In this document: positions 46,794-56,509 of the stretch, piece after piece
Layout: each line of letters opens with the position of its first letter
Numbering within the stretch: position 1 is the stretch's first letter
Source of the DNA: Paenibacillus etheri
GTDB taxonomy: Bacteria; Bacillota; Bacilli; Paenibacillales; Paenibacillaceae
Length of the DNA: 64,000 bases
Assembly: GCF_001012825.1 (NCBI RefSeq)
Contig: NZ_LCZJ02000014.1
Location: forward strand, 146,015-210,014
Direction of reading: 5' to 3'
Position numbers and translations under genes: made by a program
The notes under the pieces: model-generated
The model's database searches: none
The model's input: the letters and a program-made list of their open reading frames with translations, nothing else
Told to the model about the DNA's origin: nothing

Positions 46794-47366
46794 CTATTGT
46801 GCATTTTTTCGTGGCTTAGTATCCTCTGGTAGTTGCGGCATAATTCGGCCGATGATATCAGCCAGTTCGGAGGAGAATCCGGAAATTGGATTTCCCTCGG
46901 AGATATGGCGGCTCATGTCCGCTAATCTGCTAGAGAGATCCATATCGGCTGTAACAAGTGCCCTTACACTTCTTGGATCTTTACGAATAGCTTCCGCTAC
47001 AGAATATTTAATGCTTCCTACACGTGATCGTTCTAGAGAACCTTCTACGTCAAGACCTACAATGGCGACCTTGTTCATGACTACACAGTGTGCGCCATTC
47101 ACACCAGGAACTCTTTTGGCCAACTGTTCAAAATGATCCTTAAGTGCAATTTCACTTTCTCCCTTAACACTGACGGTGTGACCAGCTTTTGAGGTGGCCT
47201 TAGGATTAGTTATACCATCATTGGACAATTGCCGAACCTCATGGTTTCCCGTACCCTTTACAGCATTCGCAGATTGTTTATTCTGAGGAGAGGGTGATGT
47301 CTTTTTAGCGATACCGCAGCTTGTCAGTAGCAGCAGTACCAGCAACAGACACATTGATTTTCTCAT
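46794..47366 (-). CDS. ylaJ: Sporulation/germination lipoprotein, YhcN/YlaJ family
   Basis: A 190-residue lipoprotein with a type II signal ending in LLLLTSCGIAKK (Cys17). The C-terminal YhcN/YlaJ domain has VNGAHCVVMNKVAIVGLDVE and SVAEAIRKDPRSVRALVTAD, then MSRHISEGNPISGFSSEL. Members sit in the forespore inner membrane and affect germination. It is convergent with ylaL and divergent from the PhoH-like ylaK gene. Confidence 0.88.
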   Translation of the reverse strand: MRKSMCLLLVLLLLTSCGIAKKTSPSPQNKQSANAVKGTGNHEVRQLSNDGITNPKATSKAGHTVSVKGESEIALKDHFEQLAKRVPGVNGAHCVVMNKVAIVGLDVEGSLERSRVGSIKYSVAEAIRKDPRSVRALVTADMDLSSRLADMSRHISEGNPISGFSSELADIIGRIMPQLPEDTKPRKNAQ

Positions 47367-47471
47367 ATGTGATTACTCCTTTCAGCCAAGATCGTTTCTG
47401 TACCTTATCTTTTCCCTTGGCGGAAAGAGTTATGTATGATCAATCAAACCAGGCGCTGTGGAGGGGATAAT

Positions 47472-48803
47472 ATGAACAAGATATTTGTGTTAGATACCAA
47501 CGTGCTTTTGCACGATCCCAATTCGATTTTCTCTTTCAAGGAGCATGAGGTGGTAATTCCGGCGGTTGTGCTGGAAGAAATCGACTCCAAGAAGCGCAAC
47601 GCTGACGAAATTGGTCGGAATGCCCGCACGGTTTCCCGATTGCTTGATGGACTCCGTGATCTAGGTCATTTGCATAGTGGTGTGGACCTGGAACATGGAG
47701 GCAAGCTGAAGGTAGAACTAAACCATCGCAGTTTTGTGAAGGTACAGGAAATGTTTGGTGAGGTATCTAACGACAATCGGATTTTGGCCGTAGCTCTCAA
47801 TTATTTAATCGAAGAGAATGAGAAGCCTGATCCGCGTCCCGTAGTGCTTGTGAGTAAGGATGTGCTGGTCCGTATCAAAGCGGATGTGCTAGGAATTACG
47901 CCAGAGGATTATTTGTCAGATCGTACTGGAGATTTAAATGAACTTTACACTGGTTACCAGTCTCTGCAGGTTCATCCGGCATTGATTGATGAATATTATA
48001 GTCACCGTTCTTTAACGGTTAAACAGCTCGCATTGTCGTATCCTTTGTACCCTCATGAATTTGTGATCCTCAAGGATGAGATAGGTACGGGCAAATCAGC
48101 TCTTCTCAAAGTGAATAGTGATGCGAGTCGTCTCGAGCCGCTCTATCTGGGCAATGATTCGGTTTGGGGGATTAGCGCGCGAAATGCTCAACAACGAATG
48201 GCCTTGGAGCTGCTGCTCAATGATGACATCCCACTTGTAACCATTACAGGTAAGGCTGGTACAGGGAAGACGTTATTGGCACTTGCTGCCGGATTATTCA
48301 AGGTTGAGGATGAACATAAATACAAAAAACTCCTCATTGCCCGTCCAGTAGTTCCTATGGGAAAAGACATTGGTTATTTGCCGGGAGAGAAGGATGAGAA
48401 GCTCAGACCCTGGATGCAGCCTATTTATGATAATCTAGAGTTCCTGTTCGATACCAAAAAAGCTGGCGATATCGATAAAATCTTAATGGGATTAGGCAGT
48501 ATACAGGTAGAAGCCTTAACTTATATTCGTGGCCGTTCAATCCCTTCACAGTTCATTATTATTGATGAGGCTCAGAATCTTTCTCGTCATGAAGTGAAGA
48601 CGATCGTCTCCAGGGCAGGTGAAGGAAGTAAGGTCATTCTTATGGGTGATCCGGAGCAAATCGATCATCCATATCTGGATGCTGCGAGCAACGGACTTAG
48701 TTATATCGTTGAGAAGTTTAAGCAGCAAGGAATTAGTGGACATATTACATTGGAAAAAGGTGAGCGTTCCCGCTTGGCCCAACTGGCGGCAGACCTACTC
48801 TAA
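47472..48803 (+). CDS. ylaK: PIN-PhoH fusion ATPase (YlaK)
   Basis: A 443-residue protein: an N-terminal PIN nuclease domain (about 1-140; FVLDTNVLLHDP, EEIDSKK, SNDNRILAVAL) joined to a PhoH ATPase (about 220-440; Walker A GKAGTGKT, RPVVPMGKDIGYLPG, FIIIDEAQN). PhoH2-type PIN-PhoH proteins are RNA helicase/ribonucleases. The ATG at 47472 follows GGAGGGGATAAT. It is the second PhoH-domain protein in the window. Confidence 0.93.
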   Translation: MNKIFVLDTNVLLHDPNSIFSFKEHEVVIPAVVLEEIDSKKRNADEIGRNARTVSRLLDGLRDLGHLHSGVDLEHGGKLKVELNHRSFVKVQEMFGEVSNDNRILAVALNYLIEENEKPDPRPVVLVSKDVLVRIKADVLGITPEDYLSDRTGDLNELYTGYQSLQVHPALIDEYYSHRSLTVKQLALSYPLYPHEFVILKDEIGTGKSALLKVNSDASRLEPLYLGNDSVWGISARNAQQRMALELLLNDDIPLVTITGKAGTGKTLLALAAGLFKVEDEHKYKKLLIARPVVPMGKDIGYLPGEKDEKLRPWMQPIYDNLEFLFDTKKAGDIDKILMGLGSIQVEALTYIRGRSIPSQFIIIDEAQNLSRHEVKTIVSRAGEGSKVILMGDPEQIDHPYLDAASNGLSYIVEKFKQQGISGHITLEKGERSRLAQLAADLL

Positions 48804-48818
48804 CCTATCTTCAATCTC

Positions 48819-48847
48819 AGCCGGGAGAAGCTAACTCCCGGCTTTTT
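48819..48847 (+). terminator. Intrinsic terminator after ylaK
   Basis: AGCCGGGAG pairs with CTCCCGGCT around a seven-base loop and is followed by TTTT. Confidence 0.88.
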
Positions 48848-48906
48848 CCTGCCCGCCCACAAACGGCGGAGGAATAAAAGGTTGTGTTGGTGATTTGAGC
48901 CATGGA

Positions 48907-49026
48907 AAGAAAGTTTGGAACTGTAGAAGCGAAGCGTTCGCCTTTATCCTCGGATTTCAGCCGCAATATGGCGTAATTAAATCAGGAAATCTGAGGATAA
49001 CAGCGATCGGAAGTCCAAAGCTTTCT
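48907..49026. repeat. 120-bp imperfect palindrome, candidate dispersed element
   Basis: Outer arms AAGAAAGTTTGGAACT and AGTCCAAAGCTTTCTT pair with slippage. Inner arms TTATCCTCGGATTTC (48944-48958) and GAAATCTGAGGATAA (48986-49000) are complementary with one G-U. The remaining 48848-49173 has no gene; it leads to the GTG start at 49174. Confidence 0.6.
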
Positions 49027-49173
49027 TGTAATGGCGGATGGATCACCCTAAGCTTTTAATTGTCTTCGCCGTTTCCCCTATATAATAGAAAGAGAACGTT
49101 TTCACATTCTAAAGACAAGCAGCGGCGGGTTTGGTAAAATAGGGGTGAGGAATCATGGGGAAGGTGGGAAATC

Positions 49174-50400
49174 GTGCTGAAACGCAAAAATTATTGGCTG
49201 CTTTTTGCAATTTTACTACTATCGCTGACAAGCTTGTCGCCCAGTATGGAATTGAGTACCAATAACGACCCACATCCTATGAAAAAACCGCAAAGTCAGT
49301 CGACAAATCCTTCTTCAGGGAAAGAGGGGACTATAGATAGCCTGCGCATAACAGTATCGTTAAATAGCGAGGAATTTAGTGAACTGGAGCTTCTAAGCAA
49401 CCGTTATACTTTAGAAAGTGGAGTAAAGGTAATATTAAGCAATATCGATAGCGAGAATGCAGACGAGGTTTTGAAGCATGATCTAACCATCGGGGACAGT
49501 CCGGATATCGTCATGGCGGATGGGCGAAGTATTCTCGACTGGGCTACACGGGGATATTTATTGCCGGTGGATGTTTATCAGAGCATTCCAGGGACTGCGC
49601 CTTTAACTCAGTTGATCCCATGGATGCAATGGAACGGATATAATTGGGGAGTGCCGCTGGATATCGACCCGTACATACTTGTTTATTCACCACAGCGTCT
49701 TGCTGAACTGGGGTTCACCACCTTACCAAGAAATCTGGAACAGTGGAACACATTGCTTCAGAATGTGCTTAAAGAGCAAGGGAAATATTTGCTTGCGATG
49801 GATACACGTAATCCATATGGATTGTCGGCGGTCATGGAGAGTATGAACAGCAGCTTGCTATCGGATAACCAAGAAGTGATGAACTGGACTCAAAATGCCC
49901 GCAGTTATTTTTACCTTACCAGTCGATATAACAAAGATGTTTGGGATATGATTCAGAGCGGGAGCATTGCAGTTGCAGCTCTACCGCTATCAGAGTGGAA
50001 AAAGCATGGGAATTCATCTTTAGTTGCTGAAGCACCACTAACCGCAAGTAACGGGAAAGGGCTTGAATCCTATTACAGTCGTTCTTTTGCACTTCCCGCA
50101 CAATCCCAAAGTCCGAAGGAAGCTGTGAATTGGCTGACGTTTATCACCTCTGAGGATTCTCAGATGGATTGGCTGGAGAACACGGGGAGCTTGCCTGCAC
50201 TGGATATCCTTTATCGTTCGGAGCATGATTTCAAATATAAGCTTCCTTTCGGAGTTGAGCTATTACTGACAGAAGAAACCGCCCCGGAGGTTGAATTCCA
50301 AGGCGGCTGGAGTAAGCTTGTTGAAGCAGTATCCTTACTGCTTACAGGAAAAATAGATGCGGCAGGGTACAAAGACTTCATCAAGGAAGGACTAGAATGA
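49174..50400 (+). CDS. Extracellular solute-binding-like protein (family 1), non-lipidated
   Basis: A 408-residue protein that resembles sugar-type ABC solute-binding proteins: SPDIVMADGRSILDWATRGY, WNGYNWGVPLDIDPYILVYS and EAVNWLTFITSEDSQMDWLE. The N-terminal hydrophobic segment (about 6-25) has no lipobox Cys, so it is likely membrane-anchored or secreted rather than a lipoprotein. No permease or ATPase partner is adjacent. The GTG start follows GGGGAAGGTGGG. It ends with a 9-base overlap with the convergent coiled-coil gene. Confidence 0.75.
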   Translation: MLKRKNYWLLFAILLLSLTSLSPSMELSTNNDPHPMKKPQSQSTNPSSGKEGTIDSLRITVSLNSEEFSELELLSNRYTLESGVKVILSNIDSENADEVLKHDLTIGDSPDIVMADGRSILDWATRGYLLPVDVYQSIPGTAPLTQLIPWMQWNGYNWGVPLDIDPYILVYSPQRLAELGFTTLPRNLEQWNTLLQNVLKEQGKYLLAMDTRNPYGLSAVMESMNSSLLSDNQEVMNWTQNARSYFYLTSRYNKDVWDMIQSGSIAVAALPLSEWKKHGNSSLVAEAPLTASNGKGLESYYSRSFALPAQSQSPKEAVNWLTFITSEDSQMDWLENTGSLPALDILYRSEHDFKYKLPFGVELLLTEETAPEVEFQGGWSKLVEAVSLLLTGKIDAAGYKDFIKEGLE

Positions 50401-51522
50401 AATAGAAAGTTTAACTTGCAGGATGCCCTCTTTACTATCTACTTCTGTGGCACGTAAGAAAGAAACGATTTTCCCAGGGTAAAAGCCTAAATCAAATTCT
50501 TCCTCAAGTGTCCTTCTAGTTGTGTCAGGTAATTCGAGACCATTAAATACAACATGATCTACTTGGAATATAAGTCCGTTGACGGGTTCTTCCTGTATGA
50601 TGTAGTGACCGGTTAATGAGAGAGCTAAAGCTCCACTTTGTCCAGTGGCGGTAATCGTTCCGTCATTGAAATGAAATGCGAAATCATTAAATAGCTTATT
50701 CTGAGACTGAAGGAATTCGTTTAAATCCTCTTCCTTCAGATTCAGAACATAAGTCATCCCCTTACGAGTAAGAACTCCCTCTCGATTCTGGACAAACTGC
50801 GGTAATTTATTCATTGCGGAAGATAATGCTTTGAAGTAGGTCTTTACCTCGCGTAAACCAATATTCTCCCAATATAATGTGAATTCTTGAAGTAGAGCGC
50901 TCATATTATCAGGATCACTACTGTCTTTAATCCCACCTTCAATTTCTTTATTGAGTGTGGCTACCCGAATTTTCTGTTCCTCCAGAGCGGTTCGCAGCTG
51001 TGCAAGATCCTTCGAGCTACGTTGTGCAGTCTGGAGGGTCTTCTTTAGATCCTTATACTGCTCCTCATATTGTGTGAGAATATTGCGGTCATTTCCGATA
51101 ATGATTTCATAATAATCGAATAGAGCTAGAAATCTGCTAATGCTTTTCGCGGATAGAAACGCGGACAAGAAACCGTCTCTATCCCCCATATAATAAGAAC
51201 GCAGGACTGCGCCTGCACGCTCTTGTTGGTTGGCGATGGCAGATTTTTTCTGGGTGGCCTGCTCTTCGAGGTATTCTACCTTTTCTTCAAGCGCTTTTTG
51301 TTCGGCTGTAATCTTGATGATCTCCCGTTCGATTTCTGCGGAAGACAAAGTCTGTTCCAGAAGTTTACGGGTTTCTTCATTATCTGGTATTGAGGAATTG
51401 AAAAAAGAACCGCTTGGATCGGCAGACAGGTACATCGTAGTTTGTAACGGAAACAATGTACAGCAGAAGAGAATTAGTATGGTTGCCATCATGCGGCTTT
51501 GGGCATTGCGGGAGCGCACCAC
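50392..51522 (-). CDS. Secreted/anchored coiled-coil protein
   Basis: A 376-residue protein with an N-terminal signal or anchor (about 9-32), a long coiled coil (about 45-110 and 135-190, for example EREIIKITAEQKALEEKVEY) and a beta-rich C-terminal domain of about 150 residues. The coiled coil resembles the N-terminal part of amidase activator or PcsB/EnvC-type proteins, but no LytM or CHAP domain follows. The start is one of two adjacent GTG codons after AAGGTGG. Function unknown. Confidence 0.7.
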   Translation of the reverse strand: MVRSRNAQSRMMATILILFCCTLFPLQTTMYLSADPSGSFFNSSIPDNEETRKLLEQTLSSAEIEREIIKITAEQKALEEKVEYLEEQATQKKSAIANQQERAGAVLRSYYMGDRDGFLSAFLSAKSISRFLALFDYYEIIIGNDRNILTQYEEQYKDLKKTLQTAQRSSKDLAQLRTALEEQKIRVATLNKEIEGGIKDSSDPDNMSALLQEFTLYWENIGLREVKTYFKALSSAMNKLPQFVQNREGVLTRKGMTYVLNLKEEDLNEFLQSQNKLFNDFAFHFNDGTITATGQSGALALSLTGHYIIQEEPVNGLIFQVDHVVFNGLELPDTTRRTLEEEFDLGFYPGKIVSFLRATEVDSKEGILQVKLSISF

Positions 51523-51659
51523 ACCACCACCTTTTTTTTGAAATGATATATGTATGTTCTAATAATATGTTTAACCCTTCTAAAATATCATACAAACAAA
51601 AAAACGGAAGTGATCCTTATTAGATAAGGACCTCATCCGCTTCAAGAGAGTACTGCAAT

Positions 51660-51896
51660 TTATAGTGGAAGACCCATTTGAAAGATCGTCCAGTAGCTGA
51701 AACCGGTGAAAGTCAAAATCATGTATGCCCAGAAAAGCAGGACATAAGTTTTTTCAGTAAACTTCAGATAACCGAGAATTACGAAAAAAGCGGTTTGCAA
51801 AAAGAAAAGCAAGGCCATTTCTGTCAGACCTCCGGCAAAAGCCATCAATCCAATAGCCAGTGTAAAAAAACCTAATACCCGAAACATGCGGTCCAA
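51660..51896 (-). CDS. DUF2626 family small membrane protein (YqgY-like)
   Basis: A 78-residue protein with three transmembrane segments (about 5-22, 26-43, 50-73). It begins MDRMFRVLGFFTLAIGLMAF and ends GFSYWTIFQMGL, which matches the DUF2626/YqgY pattern of Bacillales. The function is unknown. It precedes the coiled-coil gene on the same strand. Confidence 0.8.
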   Translation of the reverse strand: MDRMFRVLGFFTLAIGLMAFAGGLTEMALLFFLQTAFFVILGYLKFTEKTYVLLFWAYMILTFTGFSYWTIFQMGLPL

Positions 51897-52241
51897 GAGA
51901 GAGTCCCCCTTCCAGTATGTATCTCACGAATATTCCTTCGACTTATTATACCCGTTCAGTAAAAATGTGTAAACGAATTCATTGAAAAAAATACACTAAT
52001 CTTGAAAAAATGTGATTTTTATAATTGACTGAGGTGAATAACGCTTAAAAAAAGAGAATTTATAACTTAAGGCGTATGATGTGGGCAGATAATGGAAATA
52101 CAATTTAGTATCAAATAGATTCTATGAACTCTATGAGAAGCATAGAAATGGAGTAAGCAGCTTTTATCCCTATTCACTACCCGGCAGAGCTGCCGGTTAT
52201 GGAGATGGTTATTTCAAGATGTTGTTAGGAGGTTTGGTTGG
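51897..52241. other. Non-coding divergent region upstream of the rsfA-like gene
   Basis: The 345 bases are AT-rich without an ORF. A GC hairpin CCGGCAGAGCTGCCGG (52181-52196) lies 45 bases before the rsfA-like ATG and GTTAGGAGG is its ribosome-binding site. I could not choose a sporulation promoter with confidence. Confidence 0.5.
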
Positions 52242-52892
52242 ATGACAGCCGTTAGACAGGATGCTTGGAGTGCAGAAGATGATCTAATACTGGCAGAAGT
52301 AACCTTGCGTCACATTCGGGAGGGCAGTACACAACTTGCTGCTTTTGAAGAAGTGGGCGAGAAAATCGGCAGAACGTCGGCTGCTTGCGGATTCCGCTGG
52401 AACAGCTGTGTTCGAAAAAGCTATGAAGGCGCAATTGGAATTGCTAAAGGTCAACGTCAAAAGAGAAGTTACCTGAAAAAGCAACCGTCAGTAAGAGGAG
52501 CGCAGGTAGCGGGTCTGATTCTCGGGGATACCAATGAGGAGTTCGGACGAGGCGAAGGATTAAGTGAGAACACATTATCTATTGATGCGGTTATACGTTT
52601 CCTGAGACAATGGAAAGGTACGATCCAGGAGGCAGGACGCCAGCTGAAAATGCTGGAGAGAGATTTGCGCGAGAAGGAAGATGAATTAACAGAATTAAGA
52701 TCTGAGAATGAGCGGTTGTCAAAAGAGGTTAATCTTGCTCAAAGTGACTACCGGGTAGTCAATGATGATTACAAAGCTTTAATTCAGATTATGGATCGTG
52801 CTCGCAGGCTCGCTTTTTTAAATGAAGAAGAAGAAGAAATGAAGACACGTTTCAAAATGGATGGGAATGGAAATTTAGAACGTATCGAATAA
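52242..52892 (+). CDS. RsfA/YlbO-family transcription factor
   Basis: A 216-residue protein with an N-terminal Myb/SANT-like domain (about 7-55; [40 protein letters not shown]), a linker, and a C-terminal coiled coil (about 125-175). RsfA-family proteins modulate sigma-F/sigma-G-dependent genes in the forespore. The location before a panE-like gene matches the ylbO-ylbQ order in Bacillus, so this may be the ylbO counterpart. Confidence 0.88.
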   Translation: MTAVRQDAWSAEDDLILAEVTLRHIREGSTQLAAFEEVGEKIGRTSAACGFRWNSCVRKSYEGAIGIAKGQRQKRSYLKKQPSVRGAQVAGLILGDTNEEFGRGEGLSENTLSIDAVIRFLRQWKGTIQEAGRQLKMLERDLREKEDELTELRSENERLSKEVNLAQSDYRVVNDDYKALIQIMDRARRLAFLNEEEEEMKTRFKMDGNGNLERIE

Positions 52893-52905
52893 AAGATTGG
52901 CAAAC

Positions 52906-52967
52906 TAAAACACCCGTAAGTGGTTCGCTTTATTAGCGCCATTTGCGGGCGTTTTAGTTTTGTATTG
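52906..52967 (+). terminator. Intrinsic terminator after the rsfA-like gene
   Basis: ACTAAAACACCCGTAAGTGG pairs with the segment CCATTTGCGGGCGTTTTAGT, with GCGAA/TTAGC-type inner bases, followed by TTTTG. Confidence 0.8.
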
Positions 52968-53056
52968 ACATCTATAAAGGACGACAATGATAGTTCTTCT
53001 TGGTATATTAAGGATATACTTAGAAAAATTGCGCTTGAAATTAACAGGAGGATCAG

Positions 53057-54019
53057 ATGAGAATCGATATAATTGGTGGGGGTTCACTTGGGCTGCTTCT
53101 GGCAGGGAGGCTGATCCAGTCCGGGAATGAAGTGAGATTGTGGTGTCGAGGGATAGAGCAGTGCCGGCAATTTGAGGATAAGGGCTTAACTGTGAGCTAT
53201 GAAGATGGCCGTAATCCGATTTCGGTTTCAGGGGATCGATTTGCATCCGCACCAGTAGAGGGGTTTGCAGATGTCTATCTTCAAGAGCCAAGTGATTGGA
53301 TCATAGTGACGGTTAAACAAAATATACTACATAATGTTTTACCTAAATTCCTATCCCCCCTCAGGGAAGAACAGGTACACATTATTTGTTTTCAAAATGG
53401 TACAGGACATATGGAGATGCTCAGAAACCTGCTGCCGAAAGCTAATTTATATGCTGCTGTAACAACAGAAGCTGCGAAGCGAAAATCTTTAACTGAGGTC
53501 ATTCATGCAGGTGCGGGGGAGGTATGGGCAGGGGAATGGAGCTTAGAAAATGGACAAGCTCATATCATACATACTGATTTACAAGCTAATTATTTAATAG
53601 AAGTCCTCAATATGGCAGGATTCTCCGCCTTTTTGTCGAATGAAGTGGGTACCATGATTTACCGGAAGCTCTTAATCAATGCCGTTATTAATCCGCTCAC
53701 GGCGATTTGGCGTATTCCAAATGGGGAACTGCTGGCATCAGAAGGGCGCCTGCAGTTAATGAGAGAACTTTTTAGAGAAGCTACTATGGTATATGATGCC
53801 TGCGGAGTTACTTATGATCATGATGCGTGGGATAACATCCTTAAAGTGTGCAGGACAACGGCTGGTAATACTTCGTCCATGCTGGCAGATGTTCTCGCTT
53901 CGAGAACTACTGAAATTCACTGGATCAATGGGAGTCTTGTAGAAATGGCAGAACGAAGTGGAACCTCGGTTCCTTTACATCGCTTGATCTGCCAATTAGT
54001 AGAGGGAATAAAGGTATGA
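53057..54019 (+). CDS. panE: 2-dehydropantoate 2-reductase (ketopantoate reductase family)
   Basis: A 320-residue member of the PanE/ApbA family. The Rossmann motif GGGSLGLLLAGRL is at the N-terminus. The family signatures VTVKQN, the catalytic Lys in YRKLLINAVINPLTAI (about 200-215) and a C-terminal SSMLADVLASRTTEIHWING (about 275-294) are present. It reduces ketopantoate to pantoate in CoA biosynthesis, if true PanE. The position corresponds to ylbQ of Bacillus. The ATG follows ACAGGAGG. Confidence 0.88.
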   Translation: MRIDIIGGGSLGLLLAGRLIQSGNEVRLWCRGIEQCRQFEDKGLTVSYEDGRNPISVSGDRFASAPVEGFADVYLQEPSDWIIVTVKQNILHNVLPKFLSPLREEQVHIICFQNGTGHMEMLRNLLPKANLYAAVTTEAAKRKSLTEVIHAGAGEVWAGEWSLENGQAHIIHTDLQANYLIEVLNMAGFSAFLSNEVGTMIYRKLLINAVINPLTAIWRIPNGELLASEGRLQLMRELFREATMVYDACGVTYDHDAWDNILKVCRTTAGNTSSMLADVLASRTTEIHWINGSLVEMAERSGTSVPLHRLICQLVEGIKV

Positions 54020-54041
54020 TCTCGGAGGGAGAGGTGAAGCA

Positions 54042-54428
54042 ATGGGATTGCTGATGGATTCGGTTATTGCTTTAAGCTTGATTCCAATAATACCGTTTTT
54101 AATGGTTTATTTCATTGGAAGAGGCTTGAAAAAAGATAAAAAGAAAACTTTTATGCTCGCTATGGACGTAACCACATTTTTTTTATTATTATCAGTTTCA
54201 GCATTGTTTAACAACTTGTTTGATAACGGTTTTGGGTTTTATCTTATACTACTTATTGTATTAATATCCACTGGATTGATTGGCGGAGCTCAGAATCGAC
54301 TGAAAGGAAAAGTAGATGGGAAGCGGTTATTTCGGGCAGTTTGGAGACTTTCCTTCTTTTTTATGAGCGCCGGATATTTATTATTTATGTTTGTAGGGCT
54401 AATTAAGTACATATCACAAGCGATGTAA
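54042..54428 (+). CDS. DUF3397-like membrane protein
   Basis: A 128-residue protein with four hydrophobic helices (about 5-25, 38-57, 63-80, 100-122) and a basic loop (GRGLKKDKKKT). Length, topology and position between the panE-like gene and the bshC region fit the DUF3397 family. It is 22 bases after panE with GGAGGGAGAGGTG upstream, so probably co-transcribed. The function is unknown. Confidence 0.68.
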   Translation: MGLLMDSVIALSLIPIIPFLMVYFIGRGLKKDKKKTFMLAMDVTTFFLLLSVSALFNNLFDNGFGFYLILLIVLISTGLIGGAQNRLKGKVDGKRLFRAVWRLSFFFMSAGYLLFMFVGLIKYISQAM

Positions 54429-54578
54429 TGTTCCACTGCTCCGGTGAAGCGGCAACGTCACAAAAGTTTAAAGTTTTAATAAAAAAAGAATTTTCTGAAA
54501 ACATACCACTAGATTTTTTTGACCACTGGTTGTATAATCATAAACCATATACCACATTCTATTTAGGGGGAACGCTAG

Positions 54579-56288
54579 ATGAAGAAGAGTAAAAGTCTAT
54601 TACTAATGCTTGCATTAGTACTTGTTATCGGCACAGTGCTTGCTGGCTGCGGCGGAAACAACGCGAACAGCGGCAATAAAGGTAATGCTGGTAACACTGG
54701 TAACACAGCAACTGGTAATGCGGCTACAGATGAGAAATTGGCTGCAGACCAAACATTGAGAATCAATCTAAGCGCTGAGCCTCCGACATTTGACCCAGGA
54801 TTGGCACAGGATAGCCAAGCTAACACTGTCCTGAAAACAATGTACGAAGGTTTGACTCGCATGAATCCTGAAACAGGTCAAGCTGAACAAGGTGTTGCTG
54901 AAAGCTGGGACATTTCCGCTGACGGTCTGGTATATACTTTCAAACTCCGTGACTCACAATGGAGCAACGGCGATCCTGTAACAACAGAAGACTTCGTTCG
55001 CGCTTGGAAACGCGTGCTCGATCCTGCTGCTGCATCCGCTGCGCCTTACGCTGGTCAATTGTATTACATCAAAAATGCTAAGAAATACTTCAAAAAGGAA
55101 ATTACTGATTTCAGTCAAGTAGGTATCAAAGCGGTTGATGAGAAAACTCTAGAAGTTACTCTTGAAGCGCCAACTCCATACTTCCTTGGATTGCTTTCCT
55201 TCTATACTTATTACCCTACTCATAAATCTACTGAGGGTAATGCTAAATGGGCAACAAGCAAAGACACTATGATCGTTAACGGTGCTTTCACTCTTACTGA
55301 GTGGACTACTGGACAAACTCTTGTTGTATCTAAAAACGATAAATACTGGGATAAAGATTCCATTAAACTTAGCAAAATCGACTTCTCCCTTGTAAACAGT
55401 GGTGCAACAGAACTGCTCAGCTACAAGAACGGTGAATACGATCGTGCGGGCGGACCTACTGGTGAAATTCCATCAGAACAAATTCCAATCGTACAAAAAG
55501 AACTTCCTAACGAATTCACCCGCAAAGGTATTGGCGCTGTTTACTACTACGAATTCAATATCACTGAAAAACCTTTCTCTAACGTTAAAATCCGTAAAGC
55601 TCTTGCAATGTCCATTAACCGTCAAGCTTTTATTGACAATGTAGTTCAAGGCGGACAATTCCCAGCATTCGGTTATGTACCTCCAGGTATCGCTGGTGCT
55701 GATGGTGAATACCGTACAGCAGTTAAAGATAACTATTTCACAGAAGATCTAGAACAAGCTAAAAAATTGCTTGCTGAAGGTCTGAAAGAAGAAGGTCTTA
55801 CTAAACTGCCTACATTCTCACTGATTTACAACACAAGTGAAGGCCACAAGAAAAACGCTTTGGCGATTGCTGATATGTGGAAAAACAATCTTGGTATCGA
55901 TGTACAAACCGTTAACCAAGAGTGGGGTGTATTTATTGAAAACCGTCAAAATCTGAACTACCAAGTTGCACGTGCTGGTTGGACTGCGGATTACAATGAT
56001 CCAATGACTTTCCTTGATATGTGGGTAACAGGTGGCGGTAACAATGATACTGGTTATGCTAACCCTGAGTATGACAAACTGATCGAAGAAGCTAAAGCAA
56101 CTTCTGACTTGAAAGTACGTCAAGACAAGTTTGCAGCAGCTGAAAAATTGCTTATTGAACAAGACATGGTCTTGATTCCATTGTACTACTACACTAACAA
56201 CTCCCTGACTAAAGAGTACCTCAAAGGTGTTACTCTTGACTTCAGTGGTGCAATTGACTTGACTCGTGGATACTTGCTTGAGCACTAA
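54579..56288 (+). CDS. oppA: Oligopeptide-binding lipoprotein OppA
   Basis: A 569-residue lipoprotein with lipobox VLAGC (Cys24), a Gly/Asn-rich linker and a complete SBP family 5 domain (LRINLSAEPPTFDPGLAQDS, NVKIRKALAMSINRQAFIDN). It captures peptides for the OppBCDF permease encoded downstream. The ATG follows AGGGGGAACG. A strong hairpin separates it from oppB, which should give excess binding protein. Its codon use is more biased than its neighbours', as expected for high expression. Confidence 0.93.
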   Translation: MKKSKSLLLMLALVLVIGTVLAGCGGNNANSGNKGNAGNTGNTATGNAATDEKLAADQTLRINLSAEPPTFDPGLAQDSQANTVLKTMYEGLTRMNPETGQAEQGVAESWDISADGLVYTFKLRDSQWSNGDPVTTEDFVRAWKRVLDPAAASAAPYAGQLYYIKNAKKYFKKEITDFSQVGIKAVDEKTLEVTLEAPTPYFLGLLSFYTYYPTHKSTEGNAKWATSKDTMIVNGAFTLTEWTTGQTLVVSKNDKYWDKDSIKLSKIDFSLVNSGATELLSYKNGEYDRAGGPTGEIPSEQIPIVQKELPNEFTRKGIGAVYYYEFNITEKPFSNVKIRKALAMSINRQAFIDNVVQGGQFPAFGYVPPGIAGADGEYRTAVKDNYFTEDLEQAKKLLAEGLKEEGLTKLPTFSLIYNTSEGHKKNALAIADMWKNNLGIDVQTVNQEWGVFIENRQNLNYQVARAGWTADYNDPMTFLDMWVTGGGNNDTGYANPEYDKLIEEAKATSDLKVRQDKFAAAEKLLIEQDMVLIPLYYYTNNSLTKEYLKGVTLDFSGAIDLTRGYLLEH

Positions 56289-56346
56289 GATTTTGCTCTA
56301 GTAATTTAAACAGAATAGTTAGTTGACTGAAGTAACACAATACTTC

Positions 56347-56386
56347 GGGATATATATGTGGAACTCCATATATATCCCTTTTTTTT
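56347..56386 (+). terminator. Hairpin with T-run between oppA and oppB
   Basis: GGGATATATATG pairs with CATATATATCCC around a short loop and is followed by eight T. It probably acts as a partial terminator, reducing transporter relative to OppA mRNA. Confidence 0.85.
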
Positions 56387-56509
56387 GTATTTTCGGATAT
56401 TTGTTATTTCTTGTTATTTATAACATATTTAGAAAATGGACAAAAATCCGTTTTTTTCATAAAATCAATATAATGCTCTAAAAAATTTGTCGGAGGAGGT
56501 GTGATGGGG

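Noticed and set aside
55818-56285. 155-codon open frame antisense to oppA
   Set aside because: It is a shadow of a highly biased coding region with no family resemblance.
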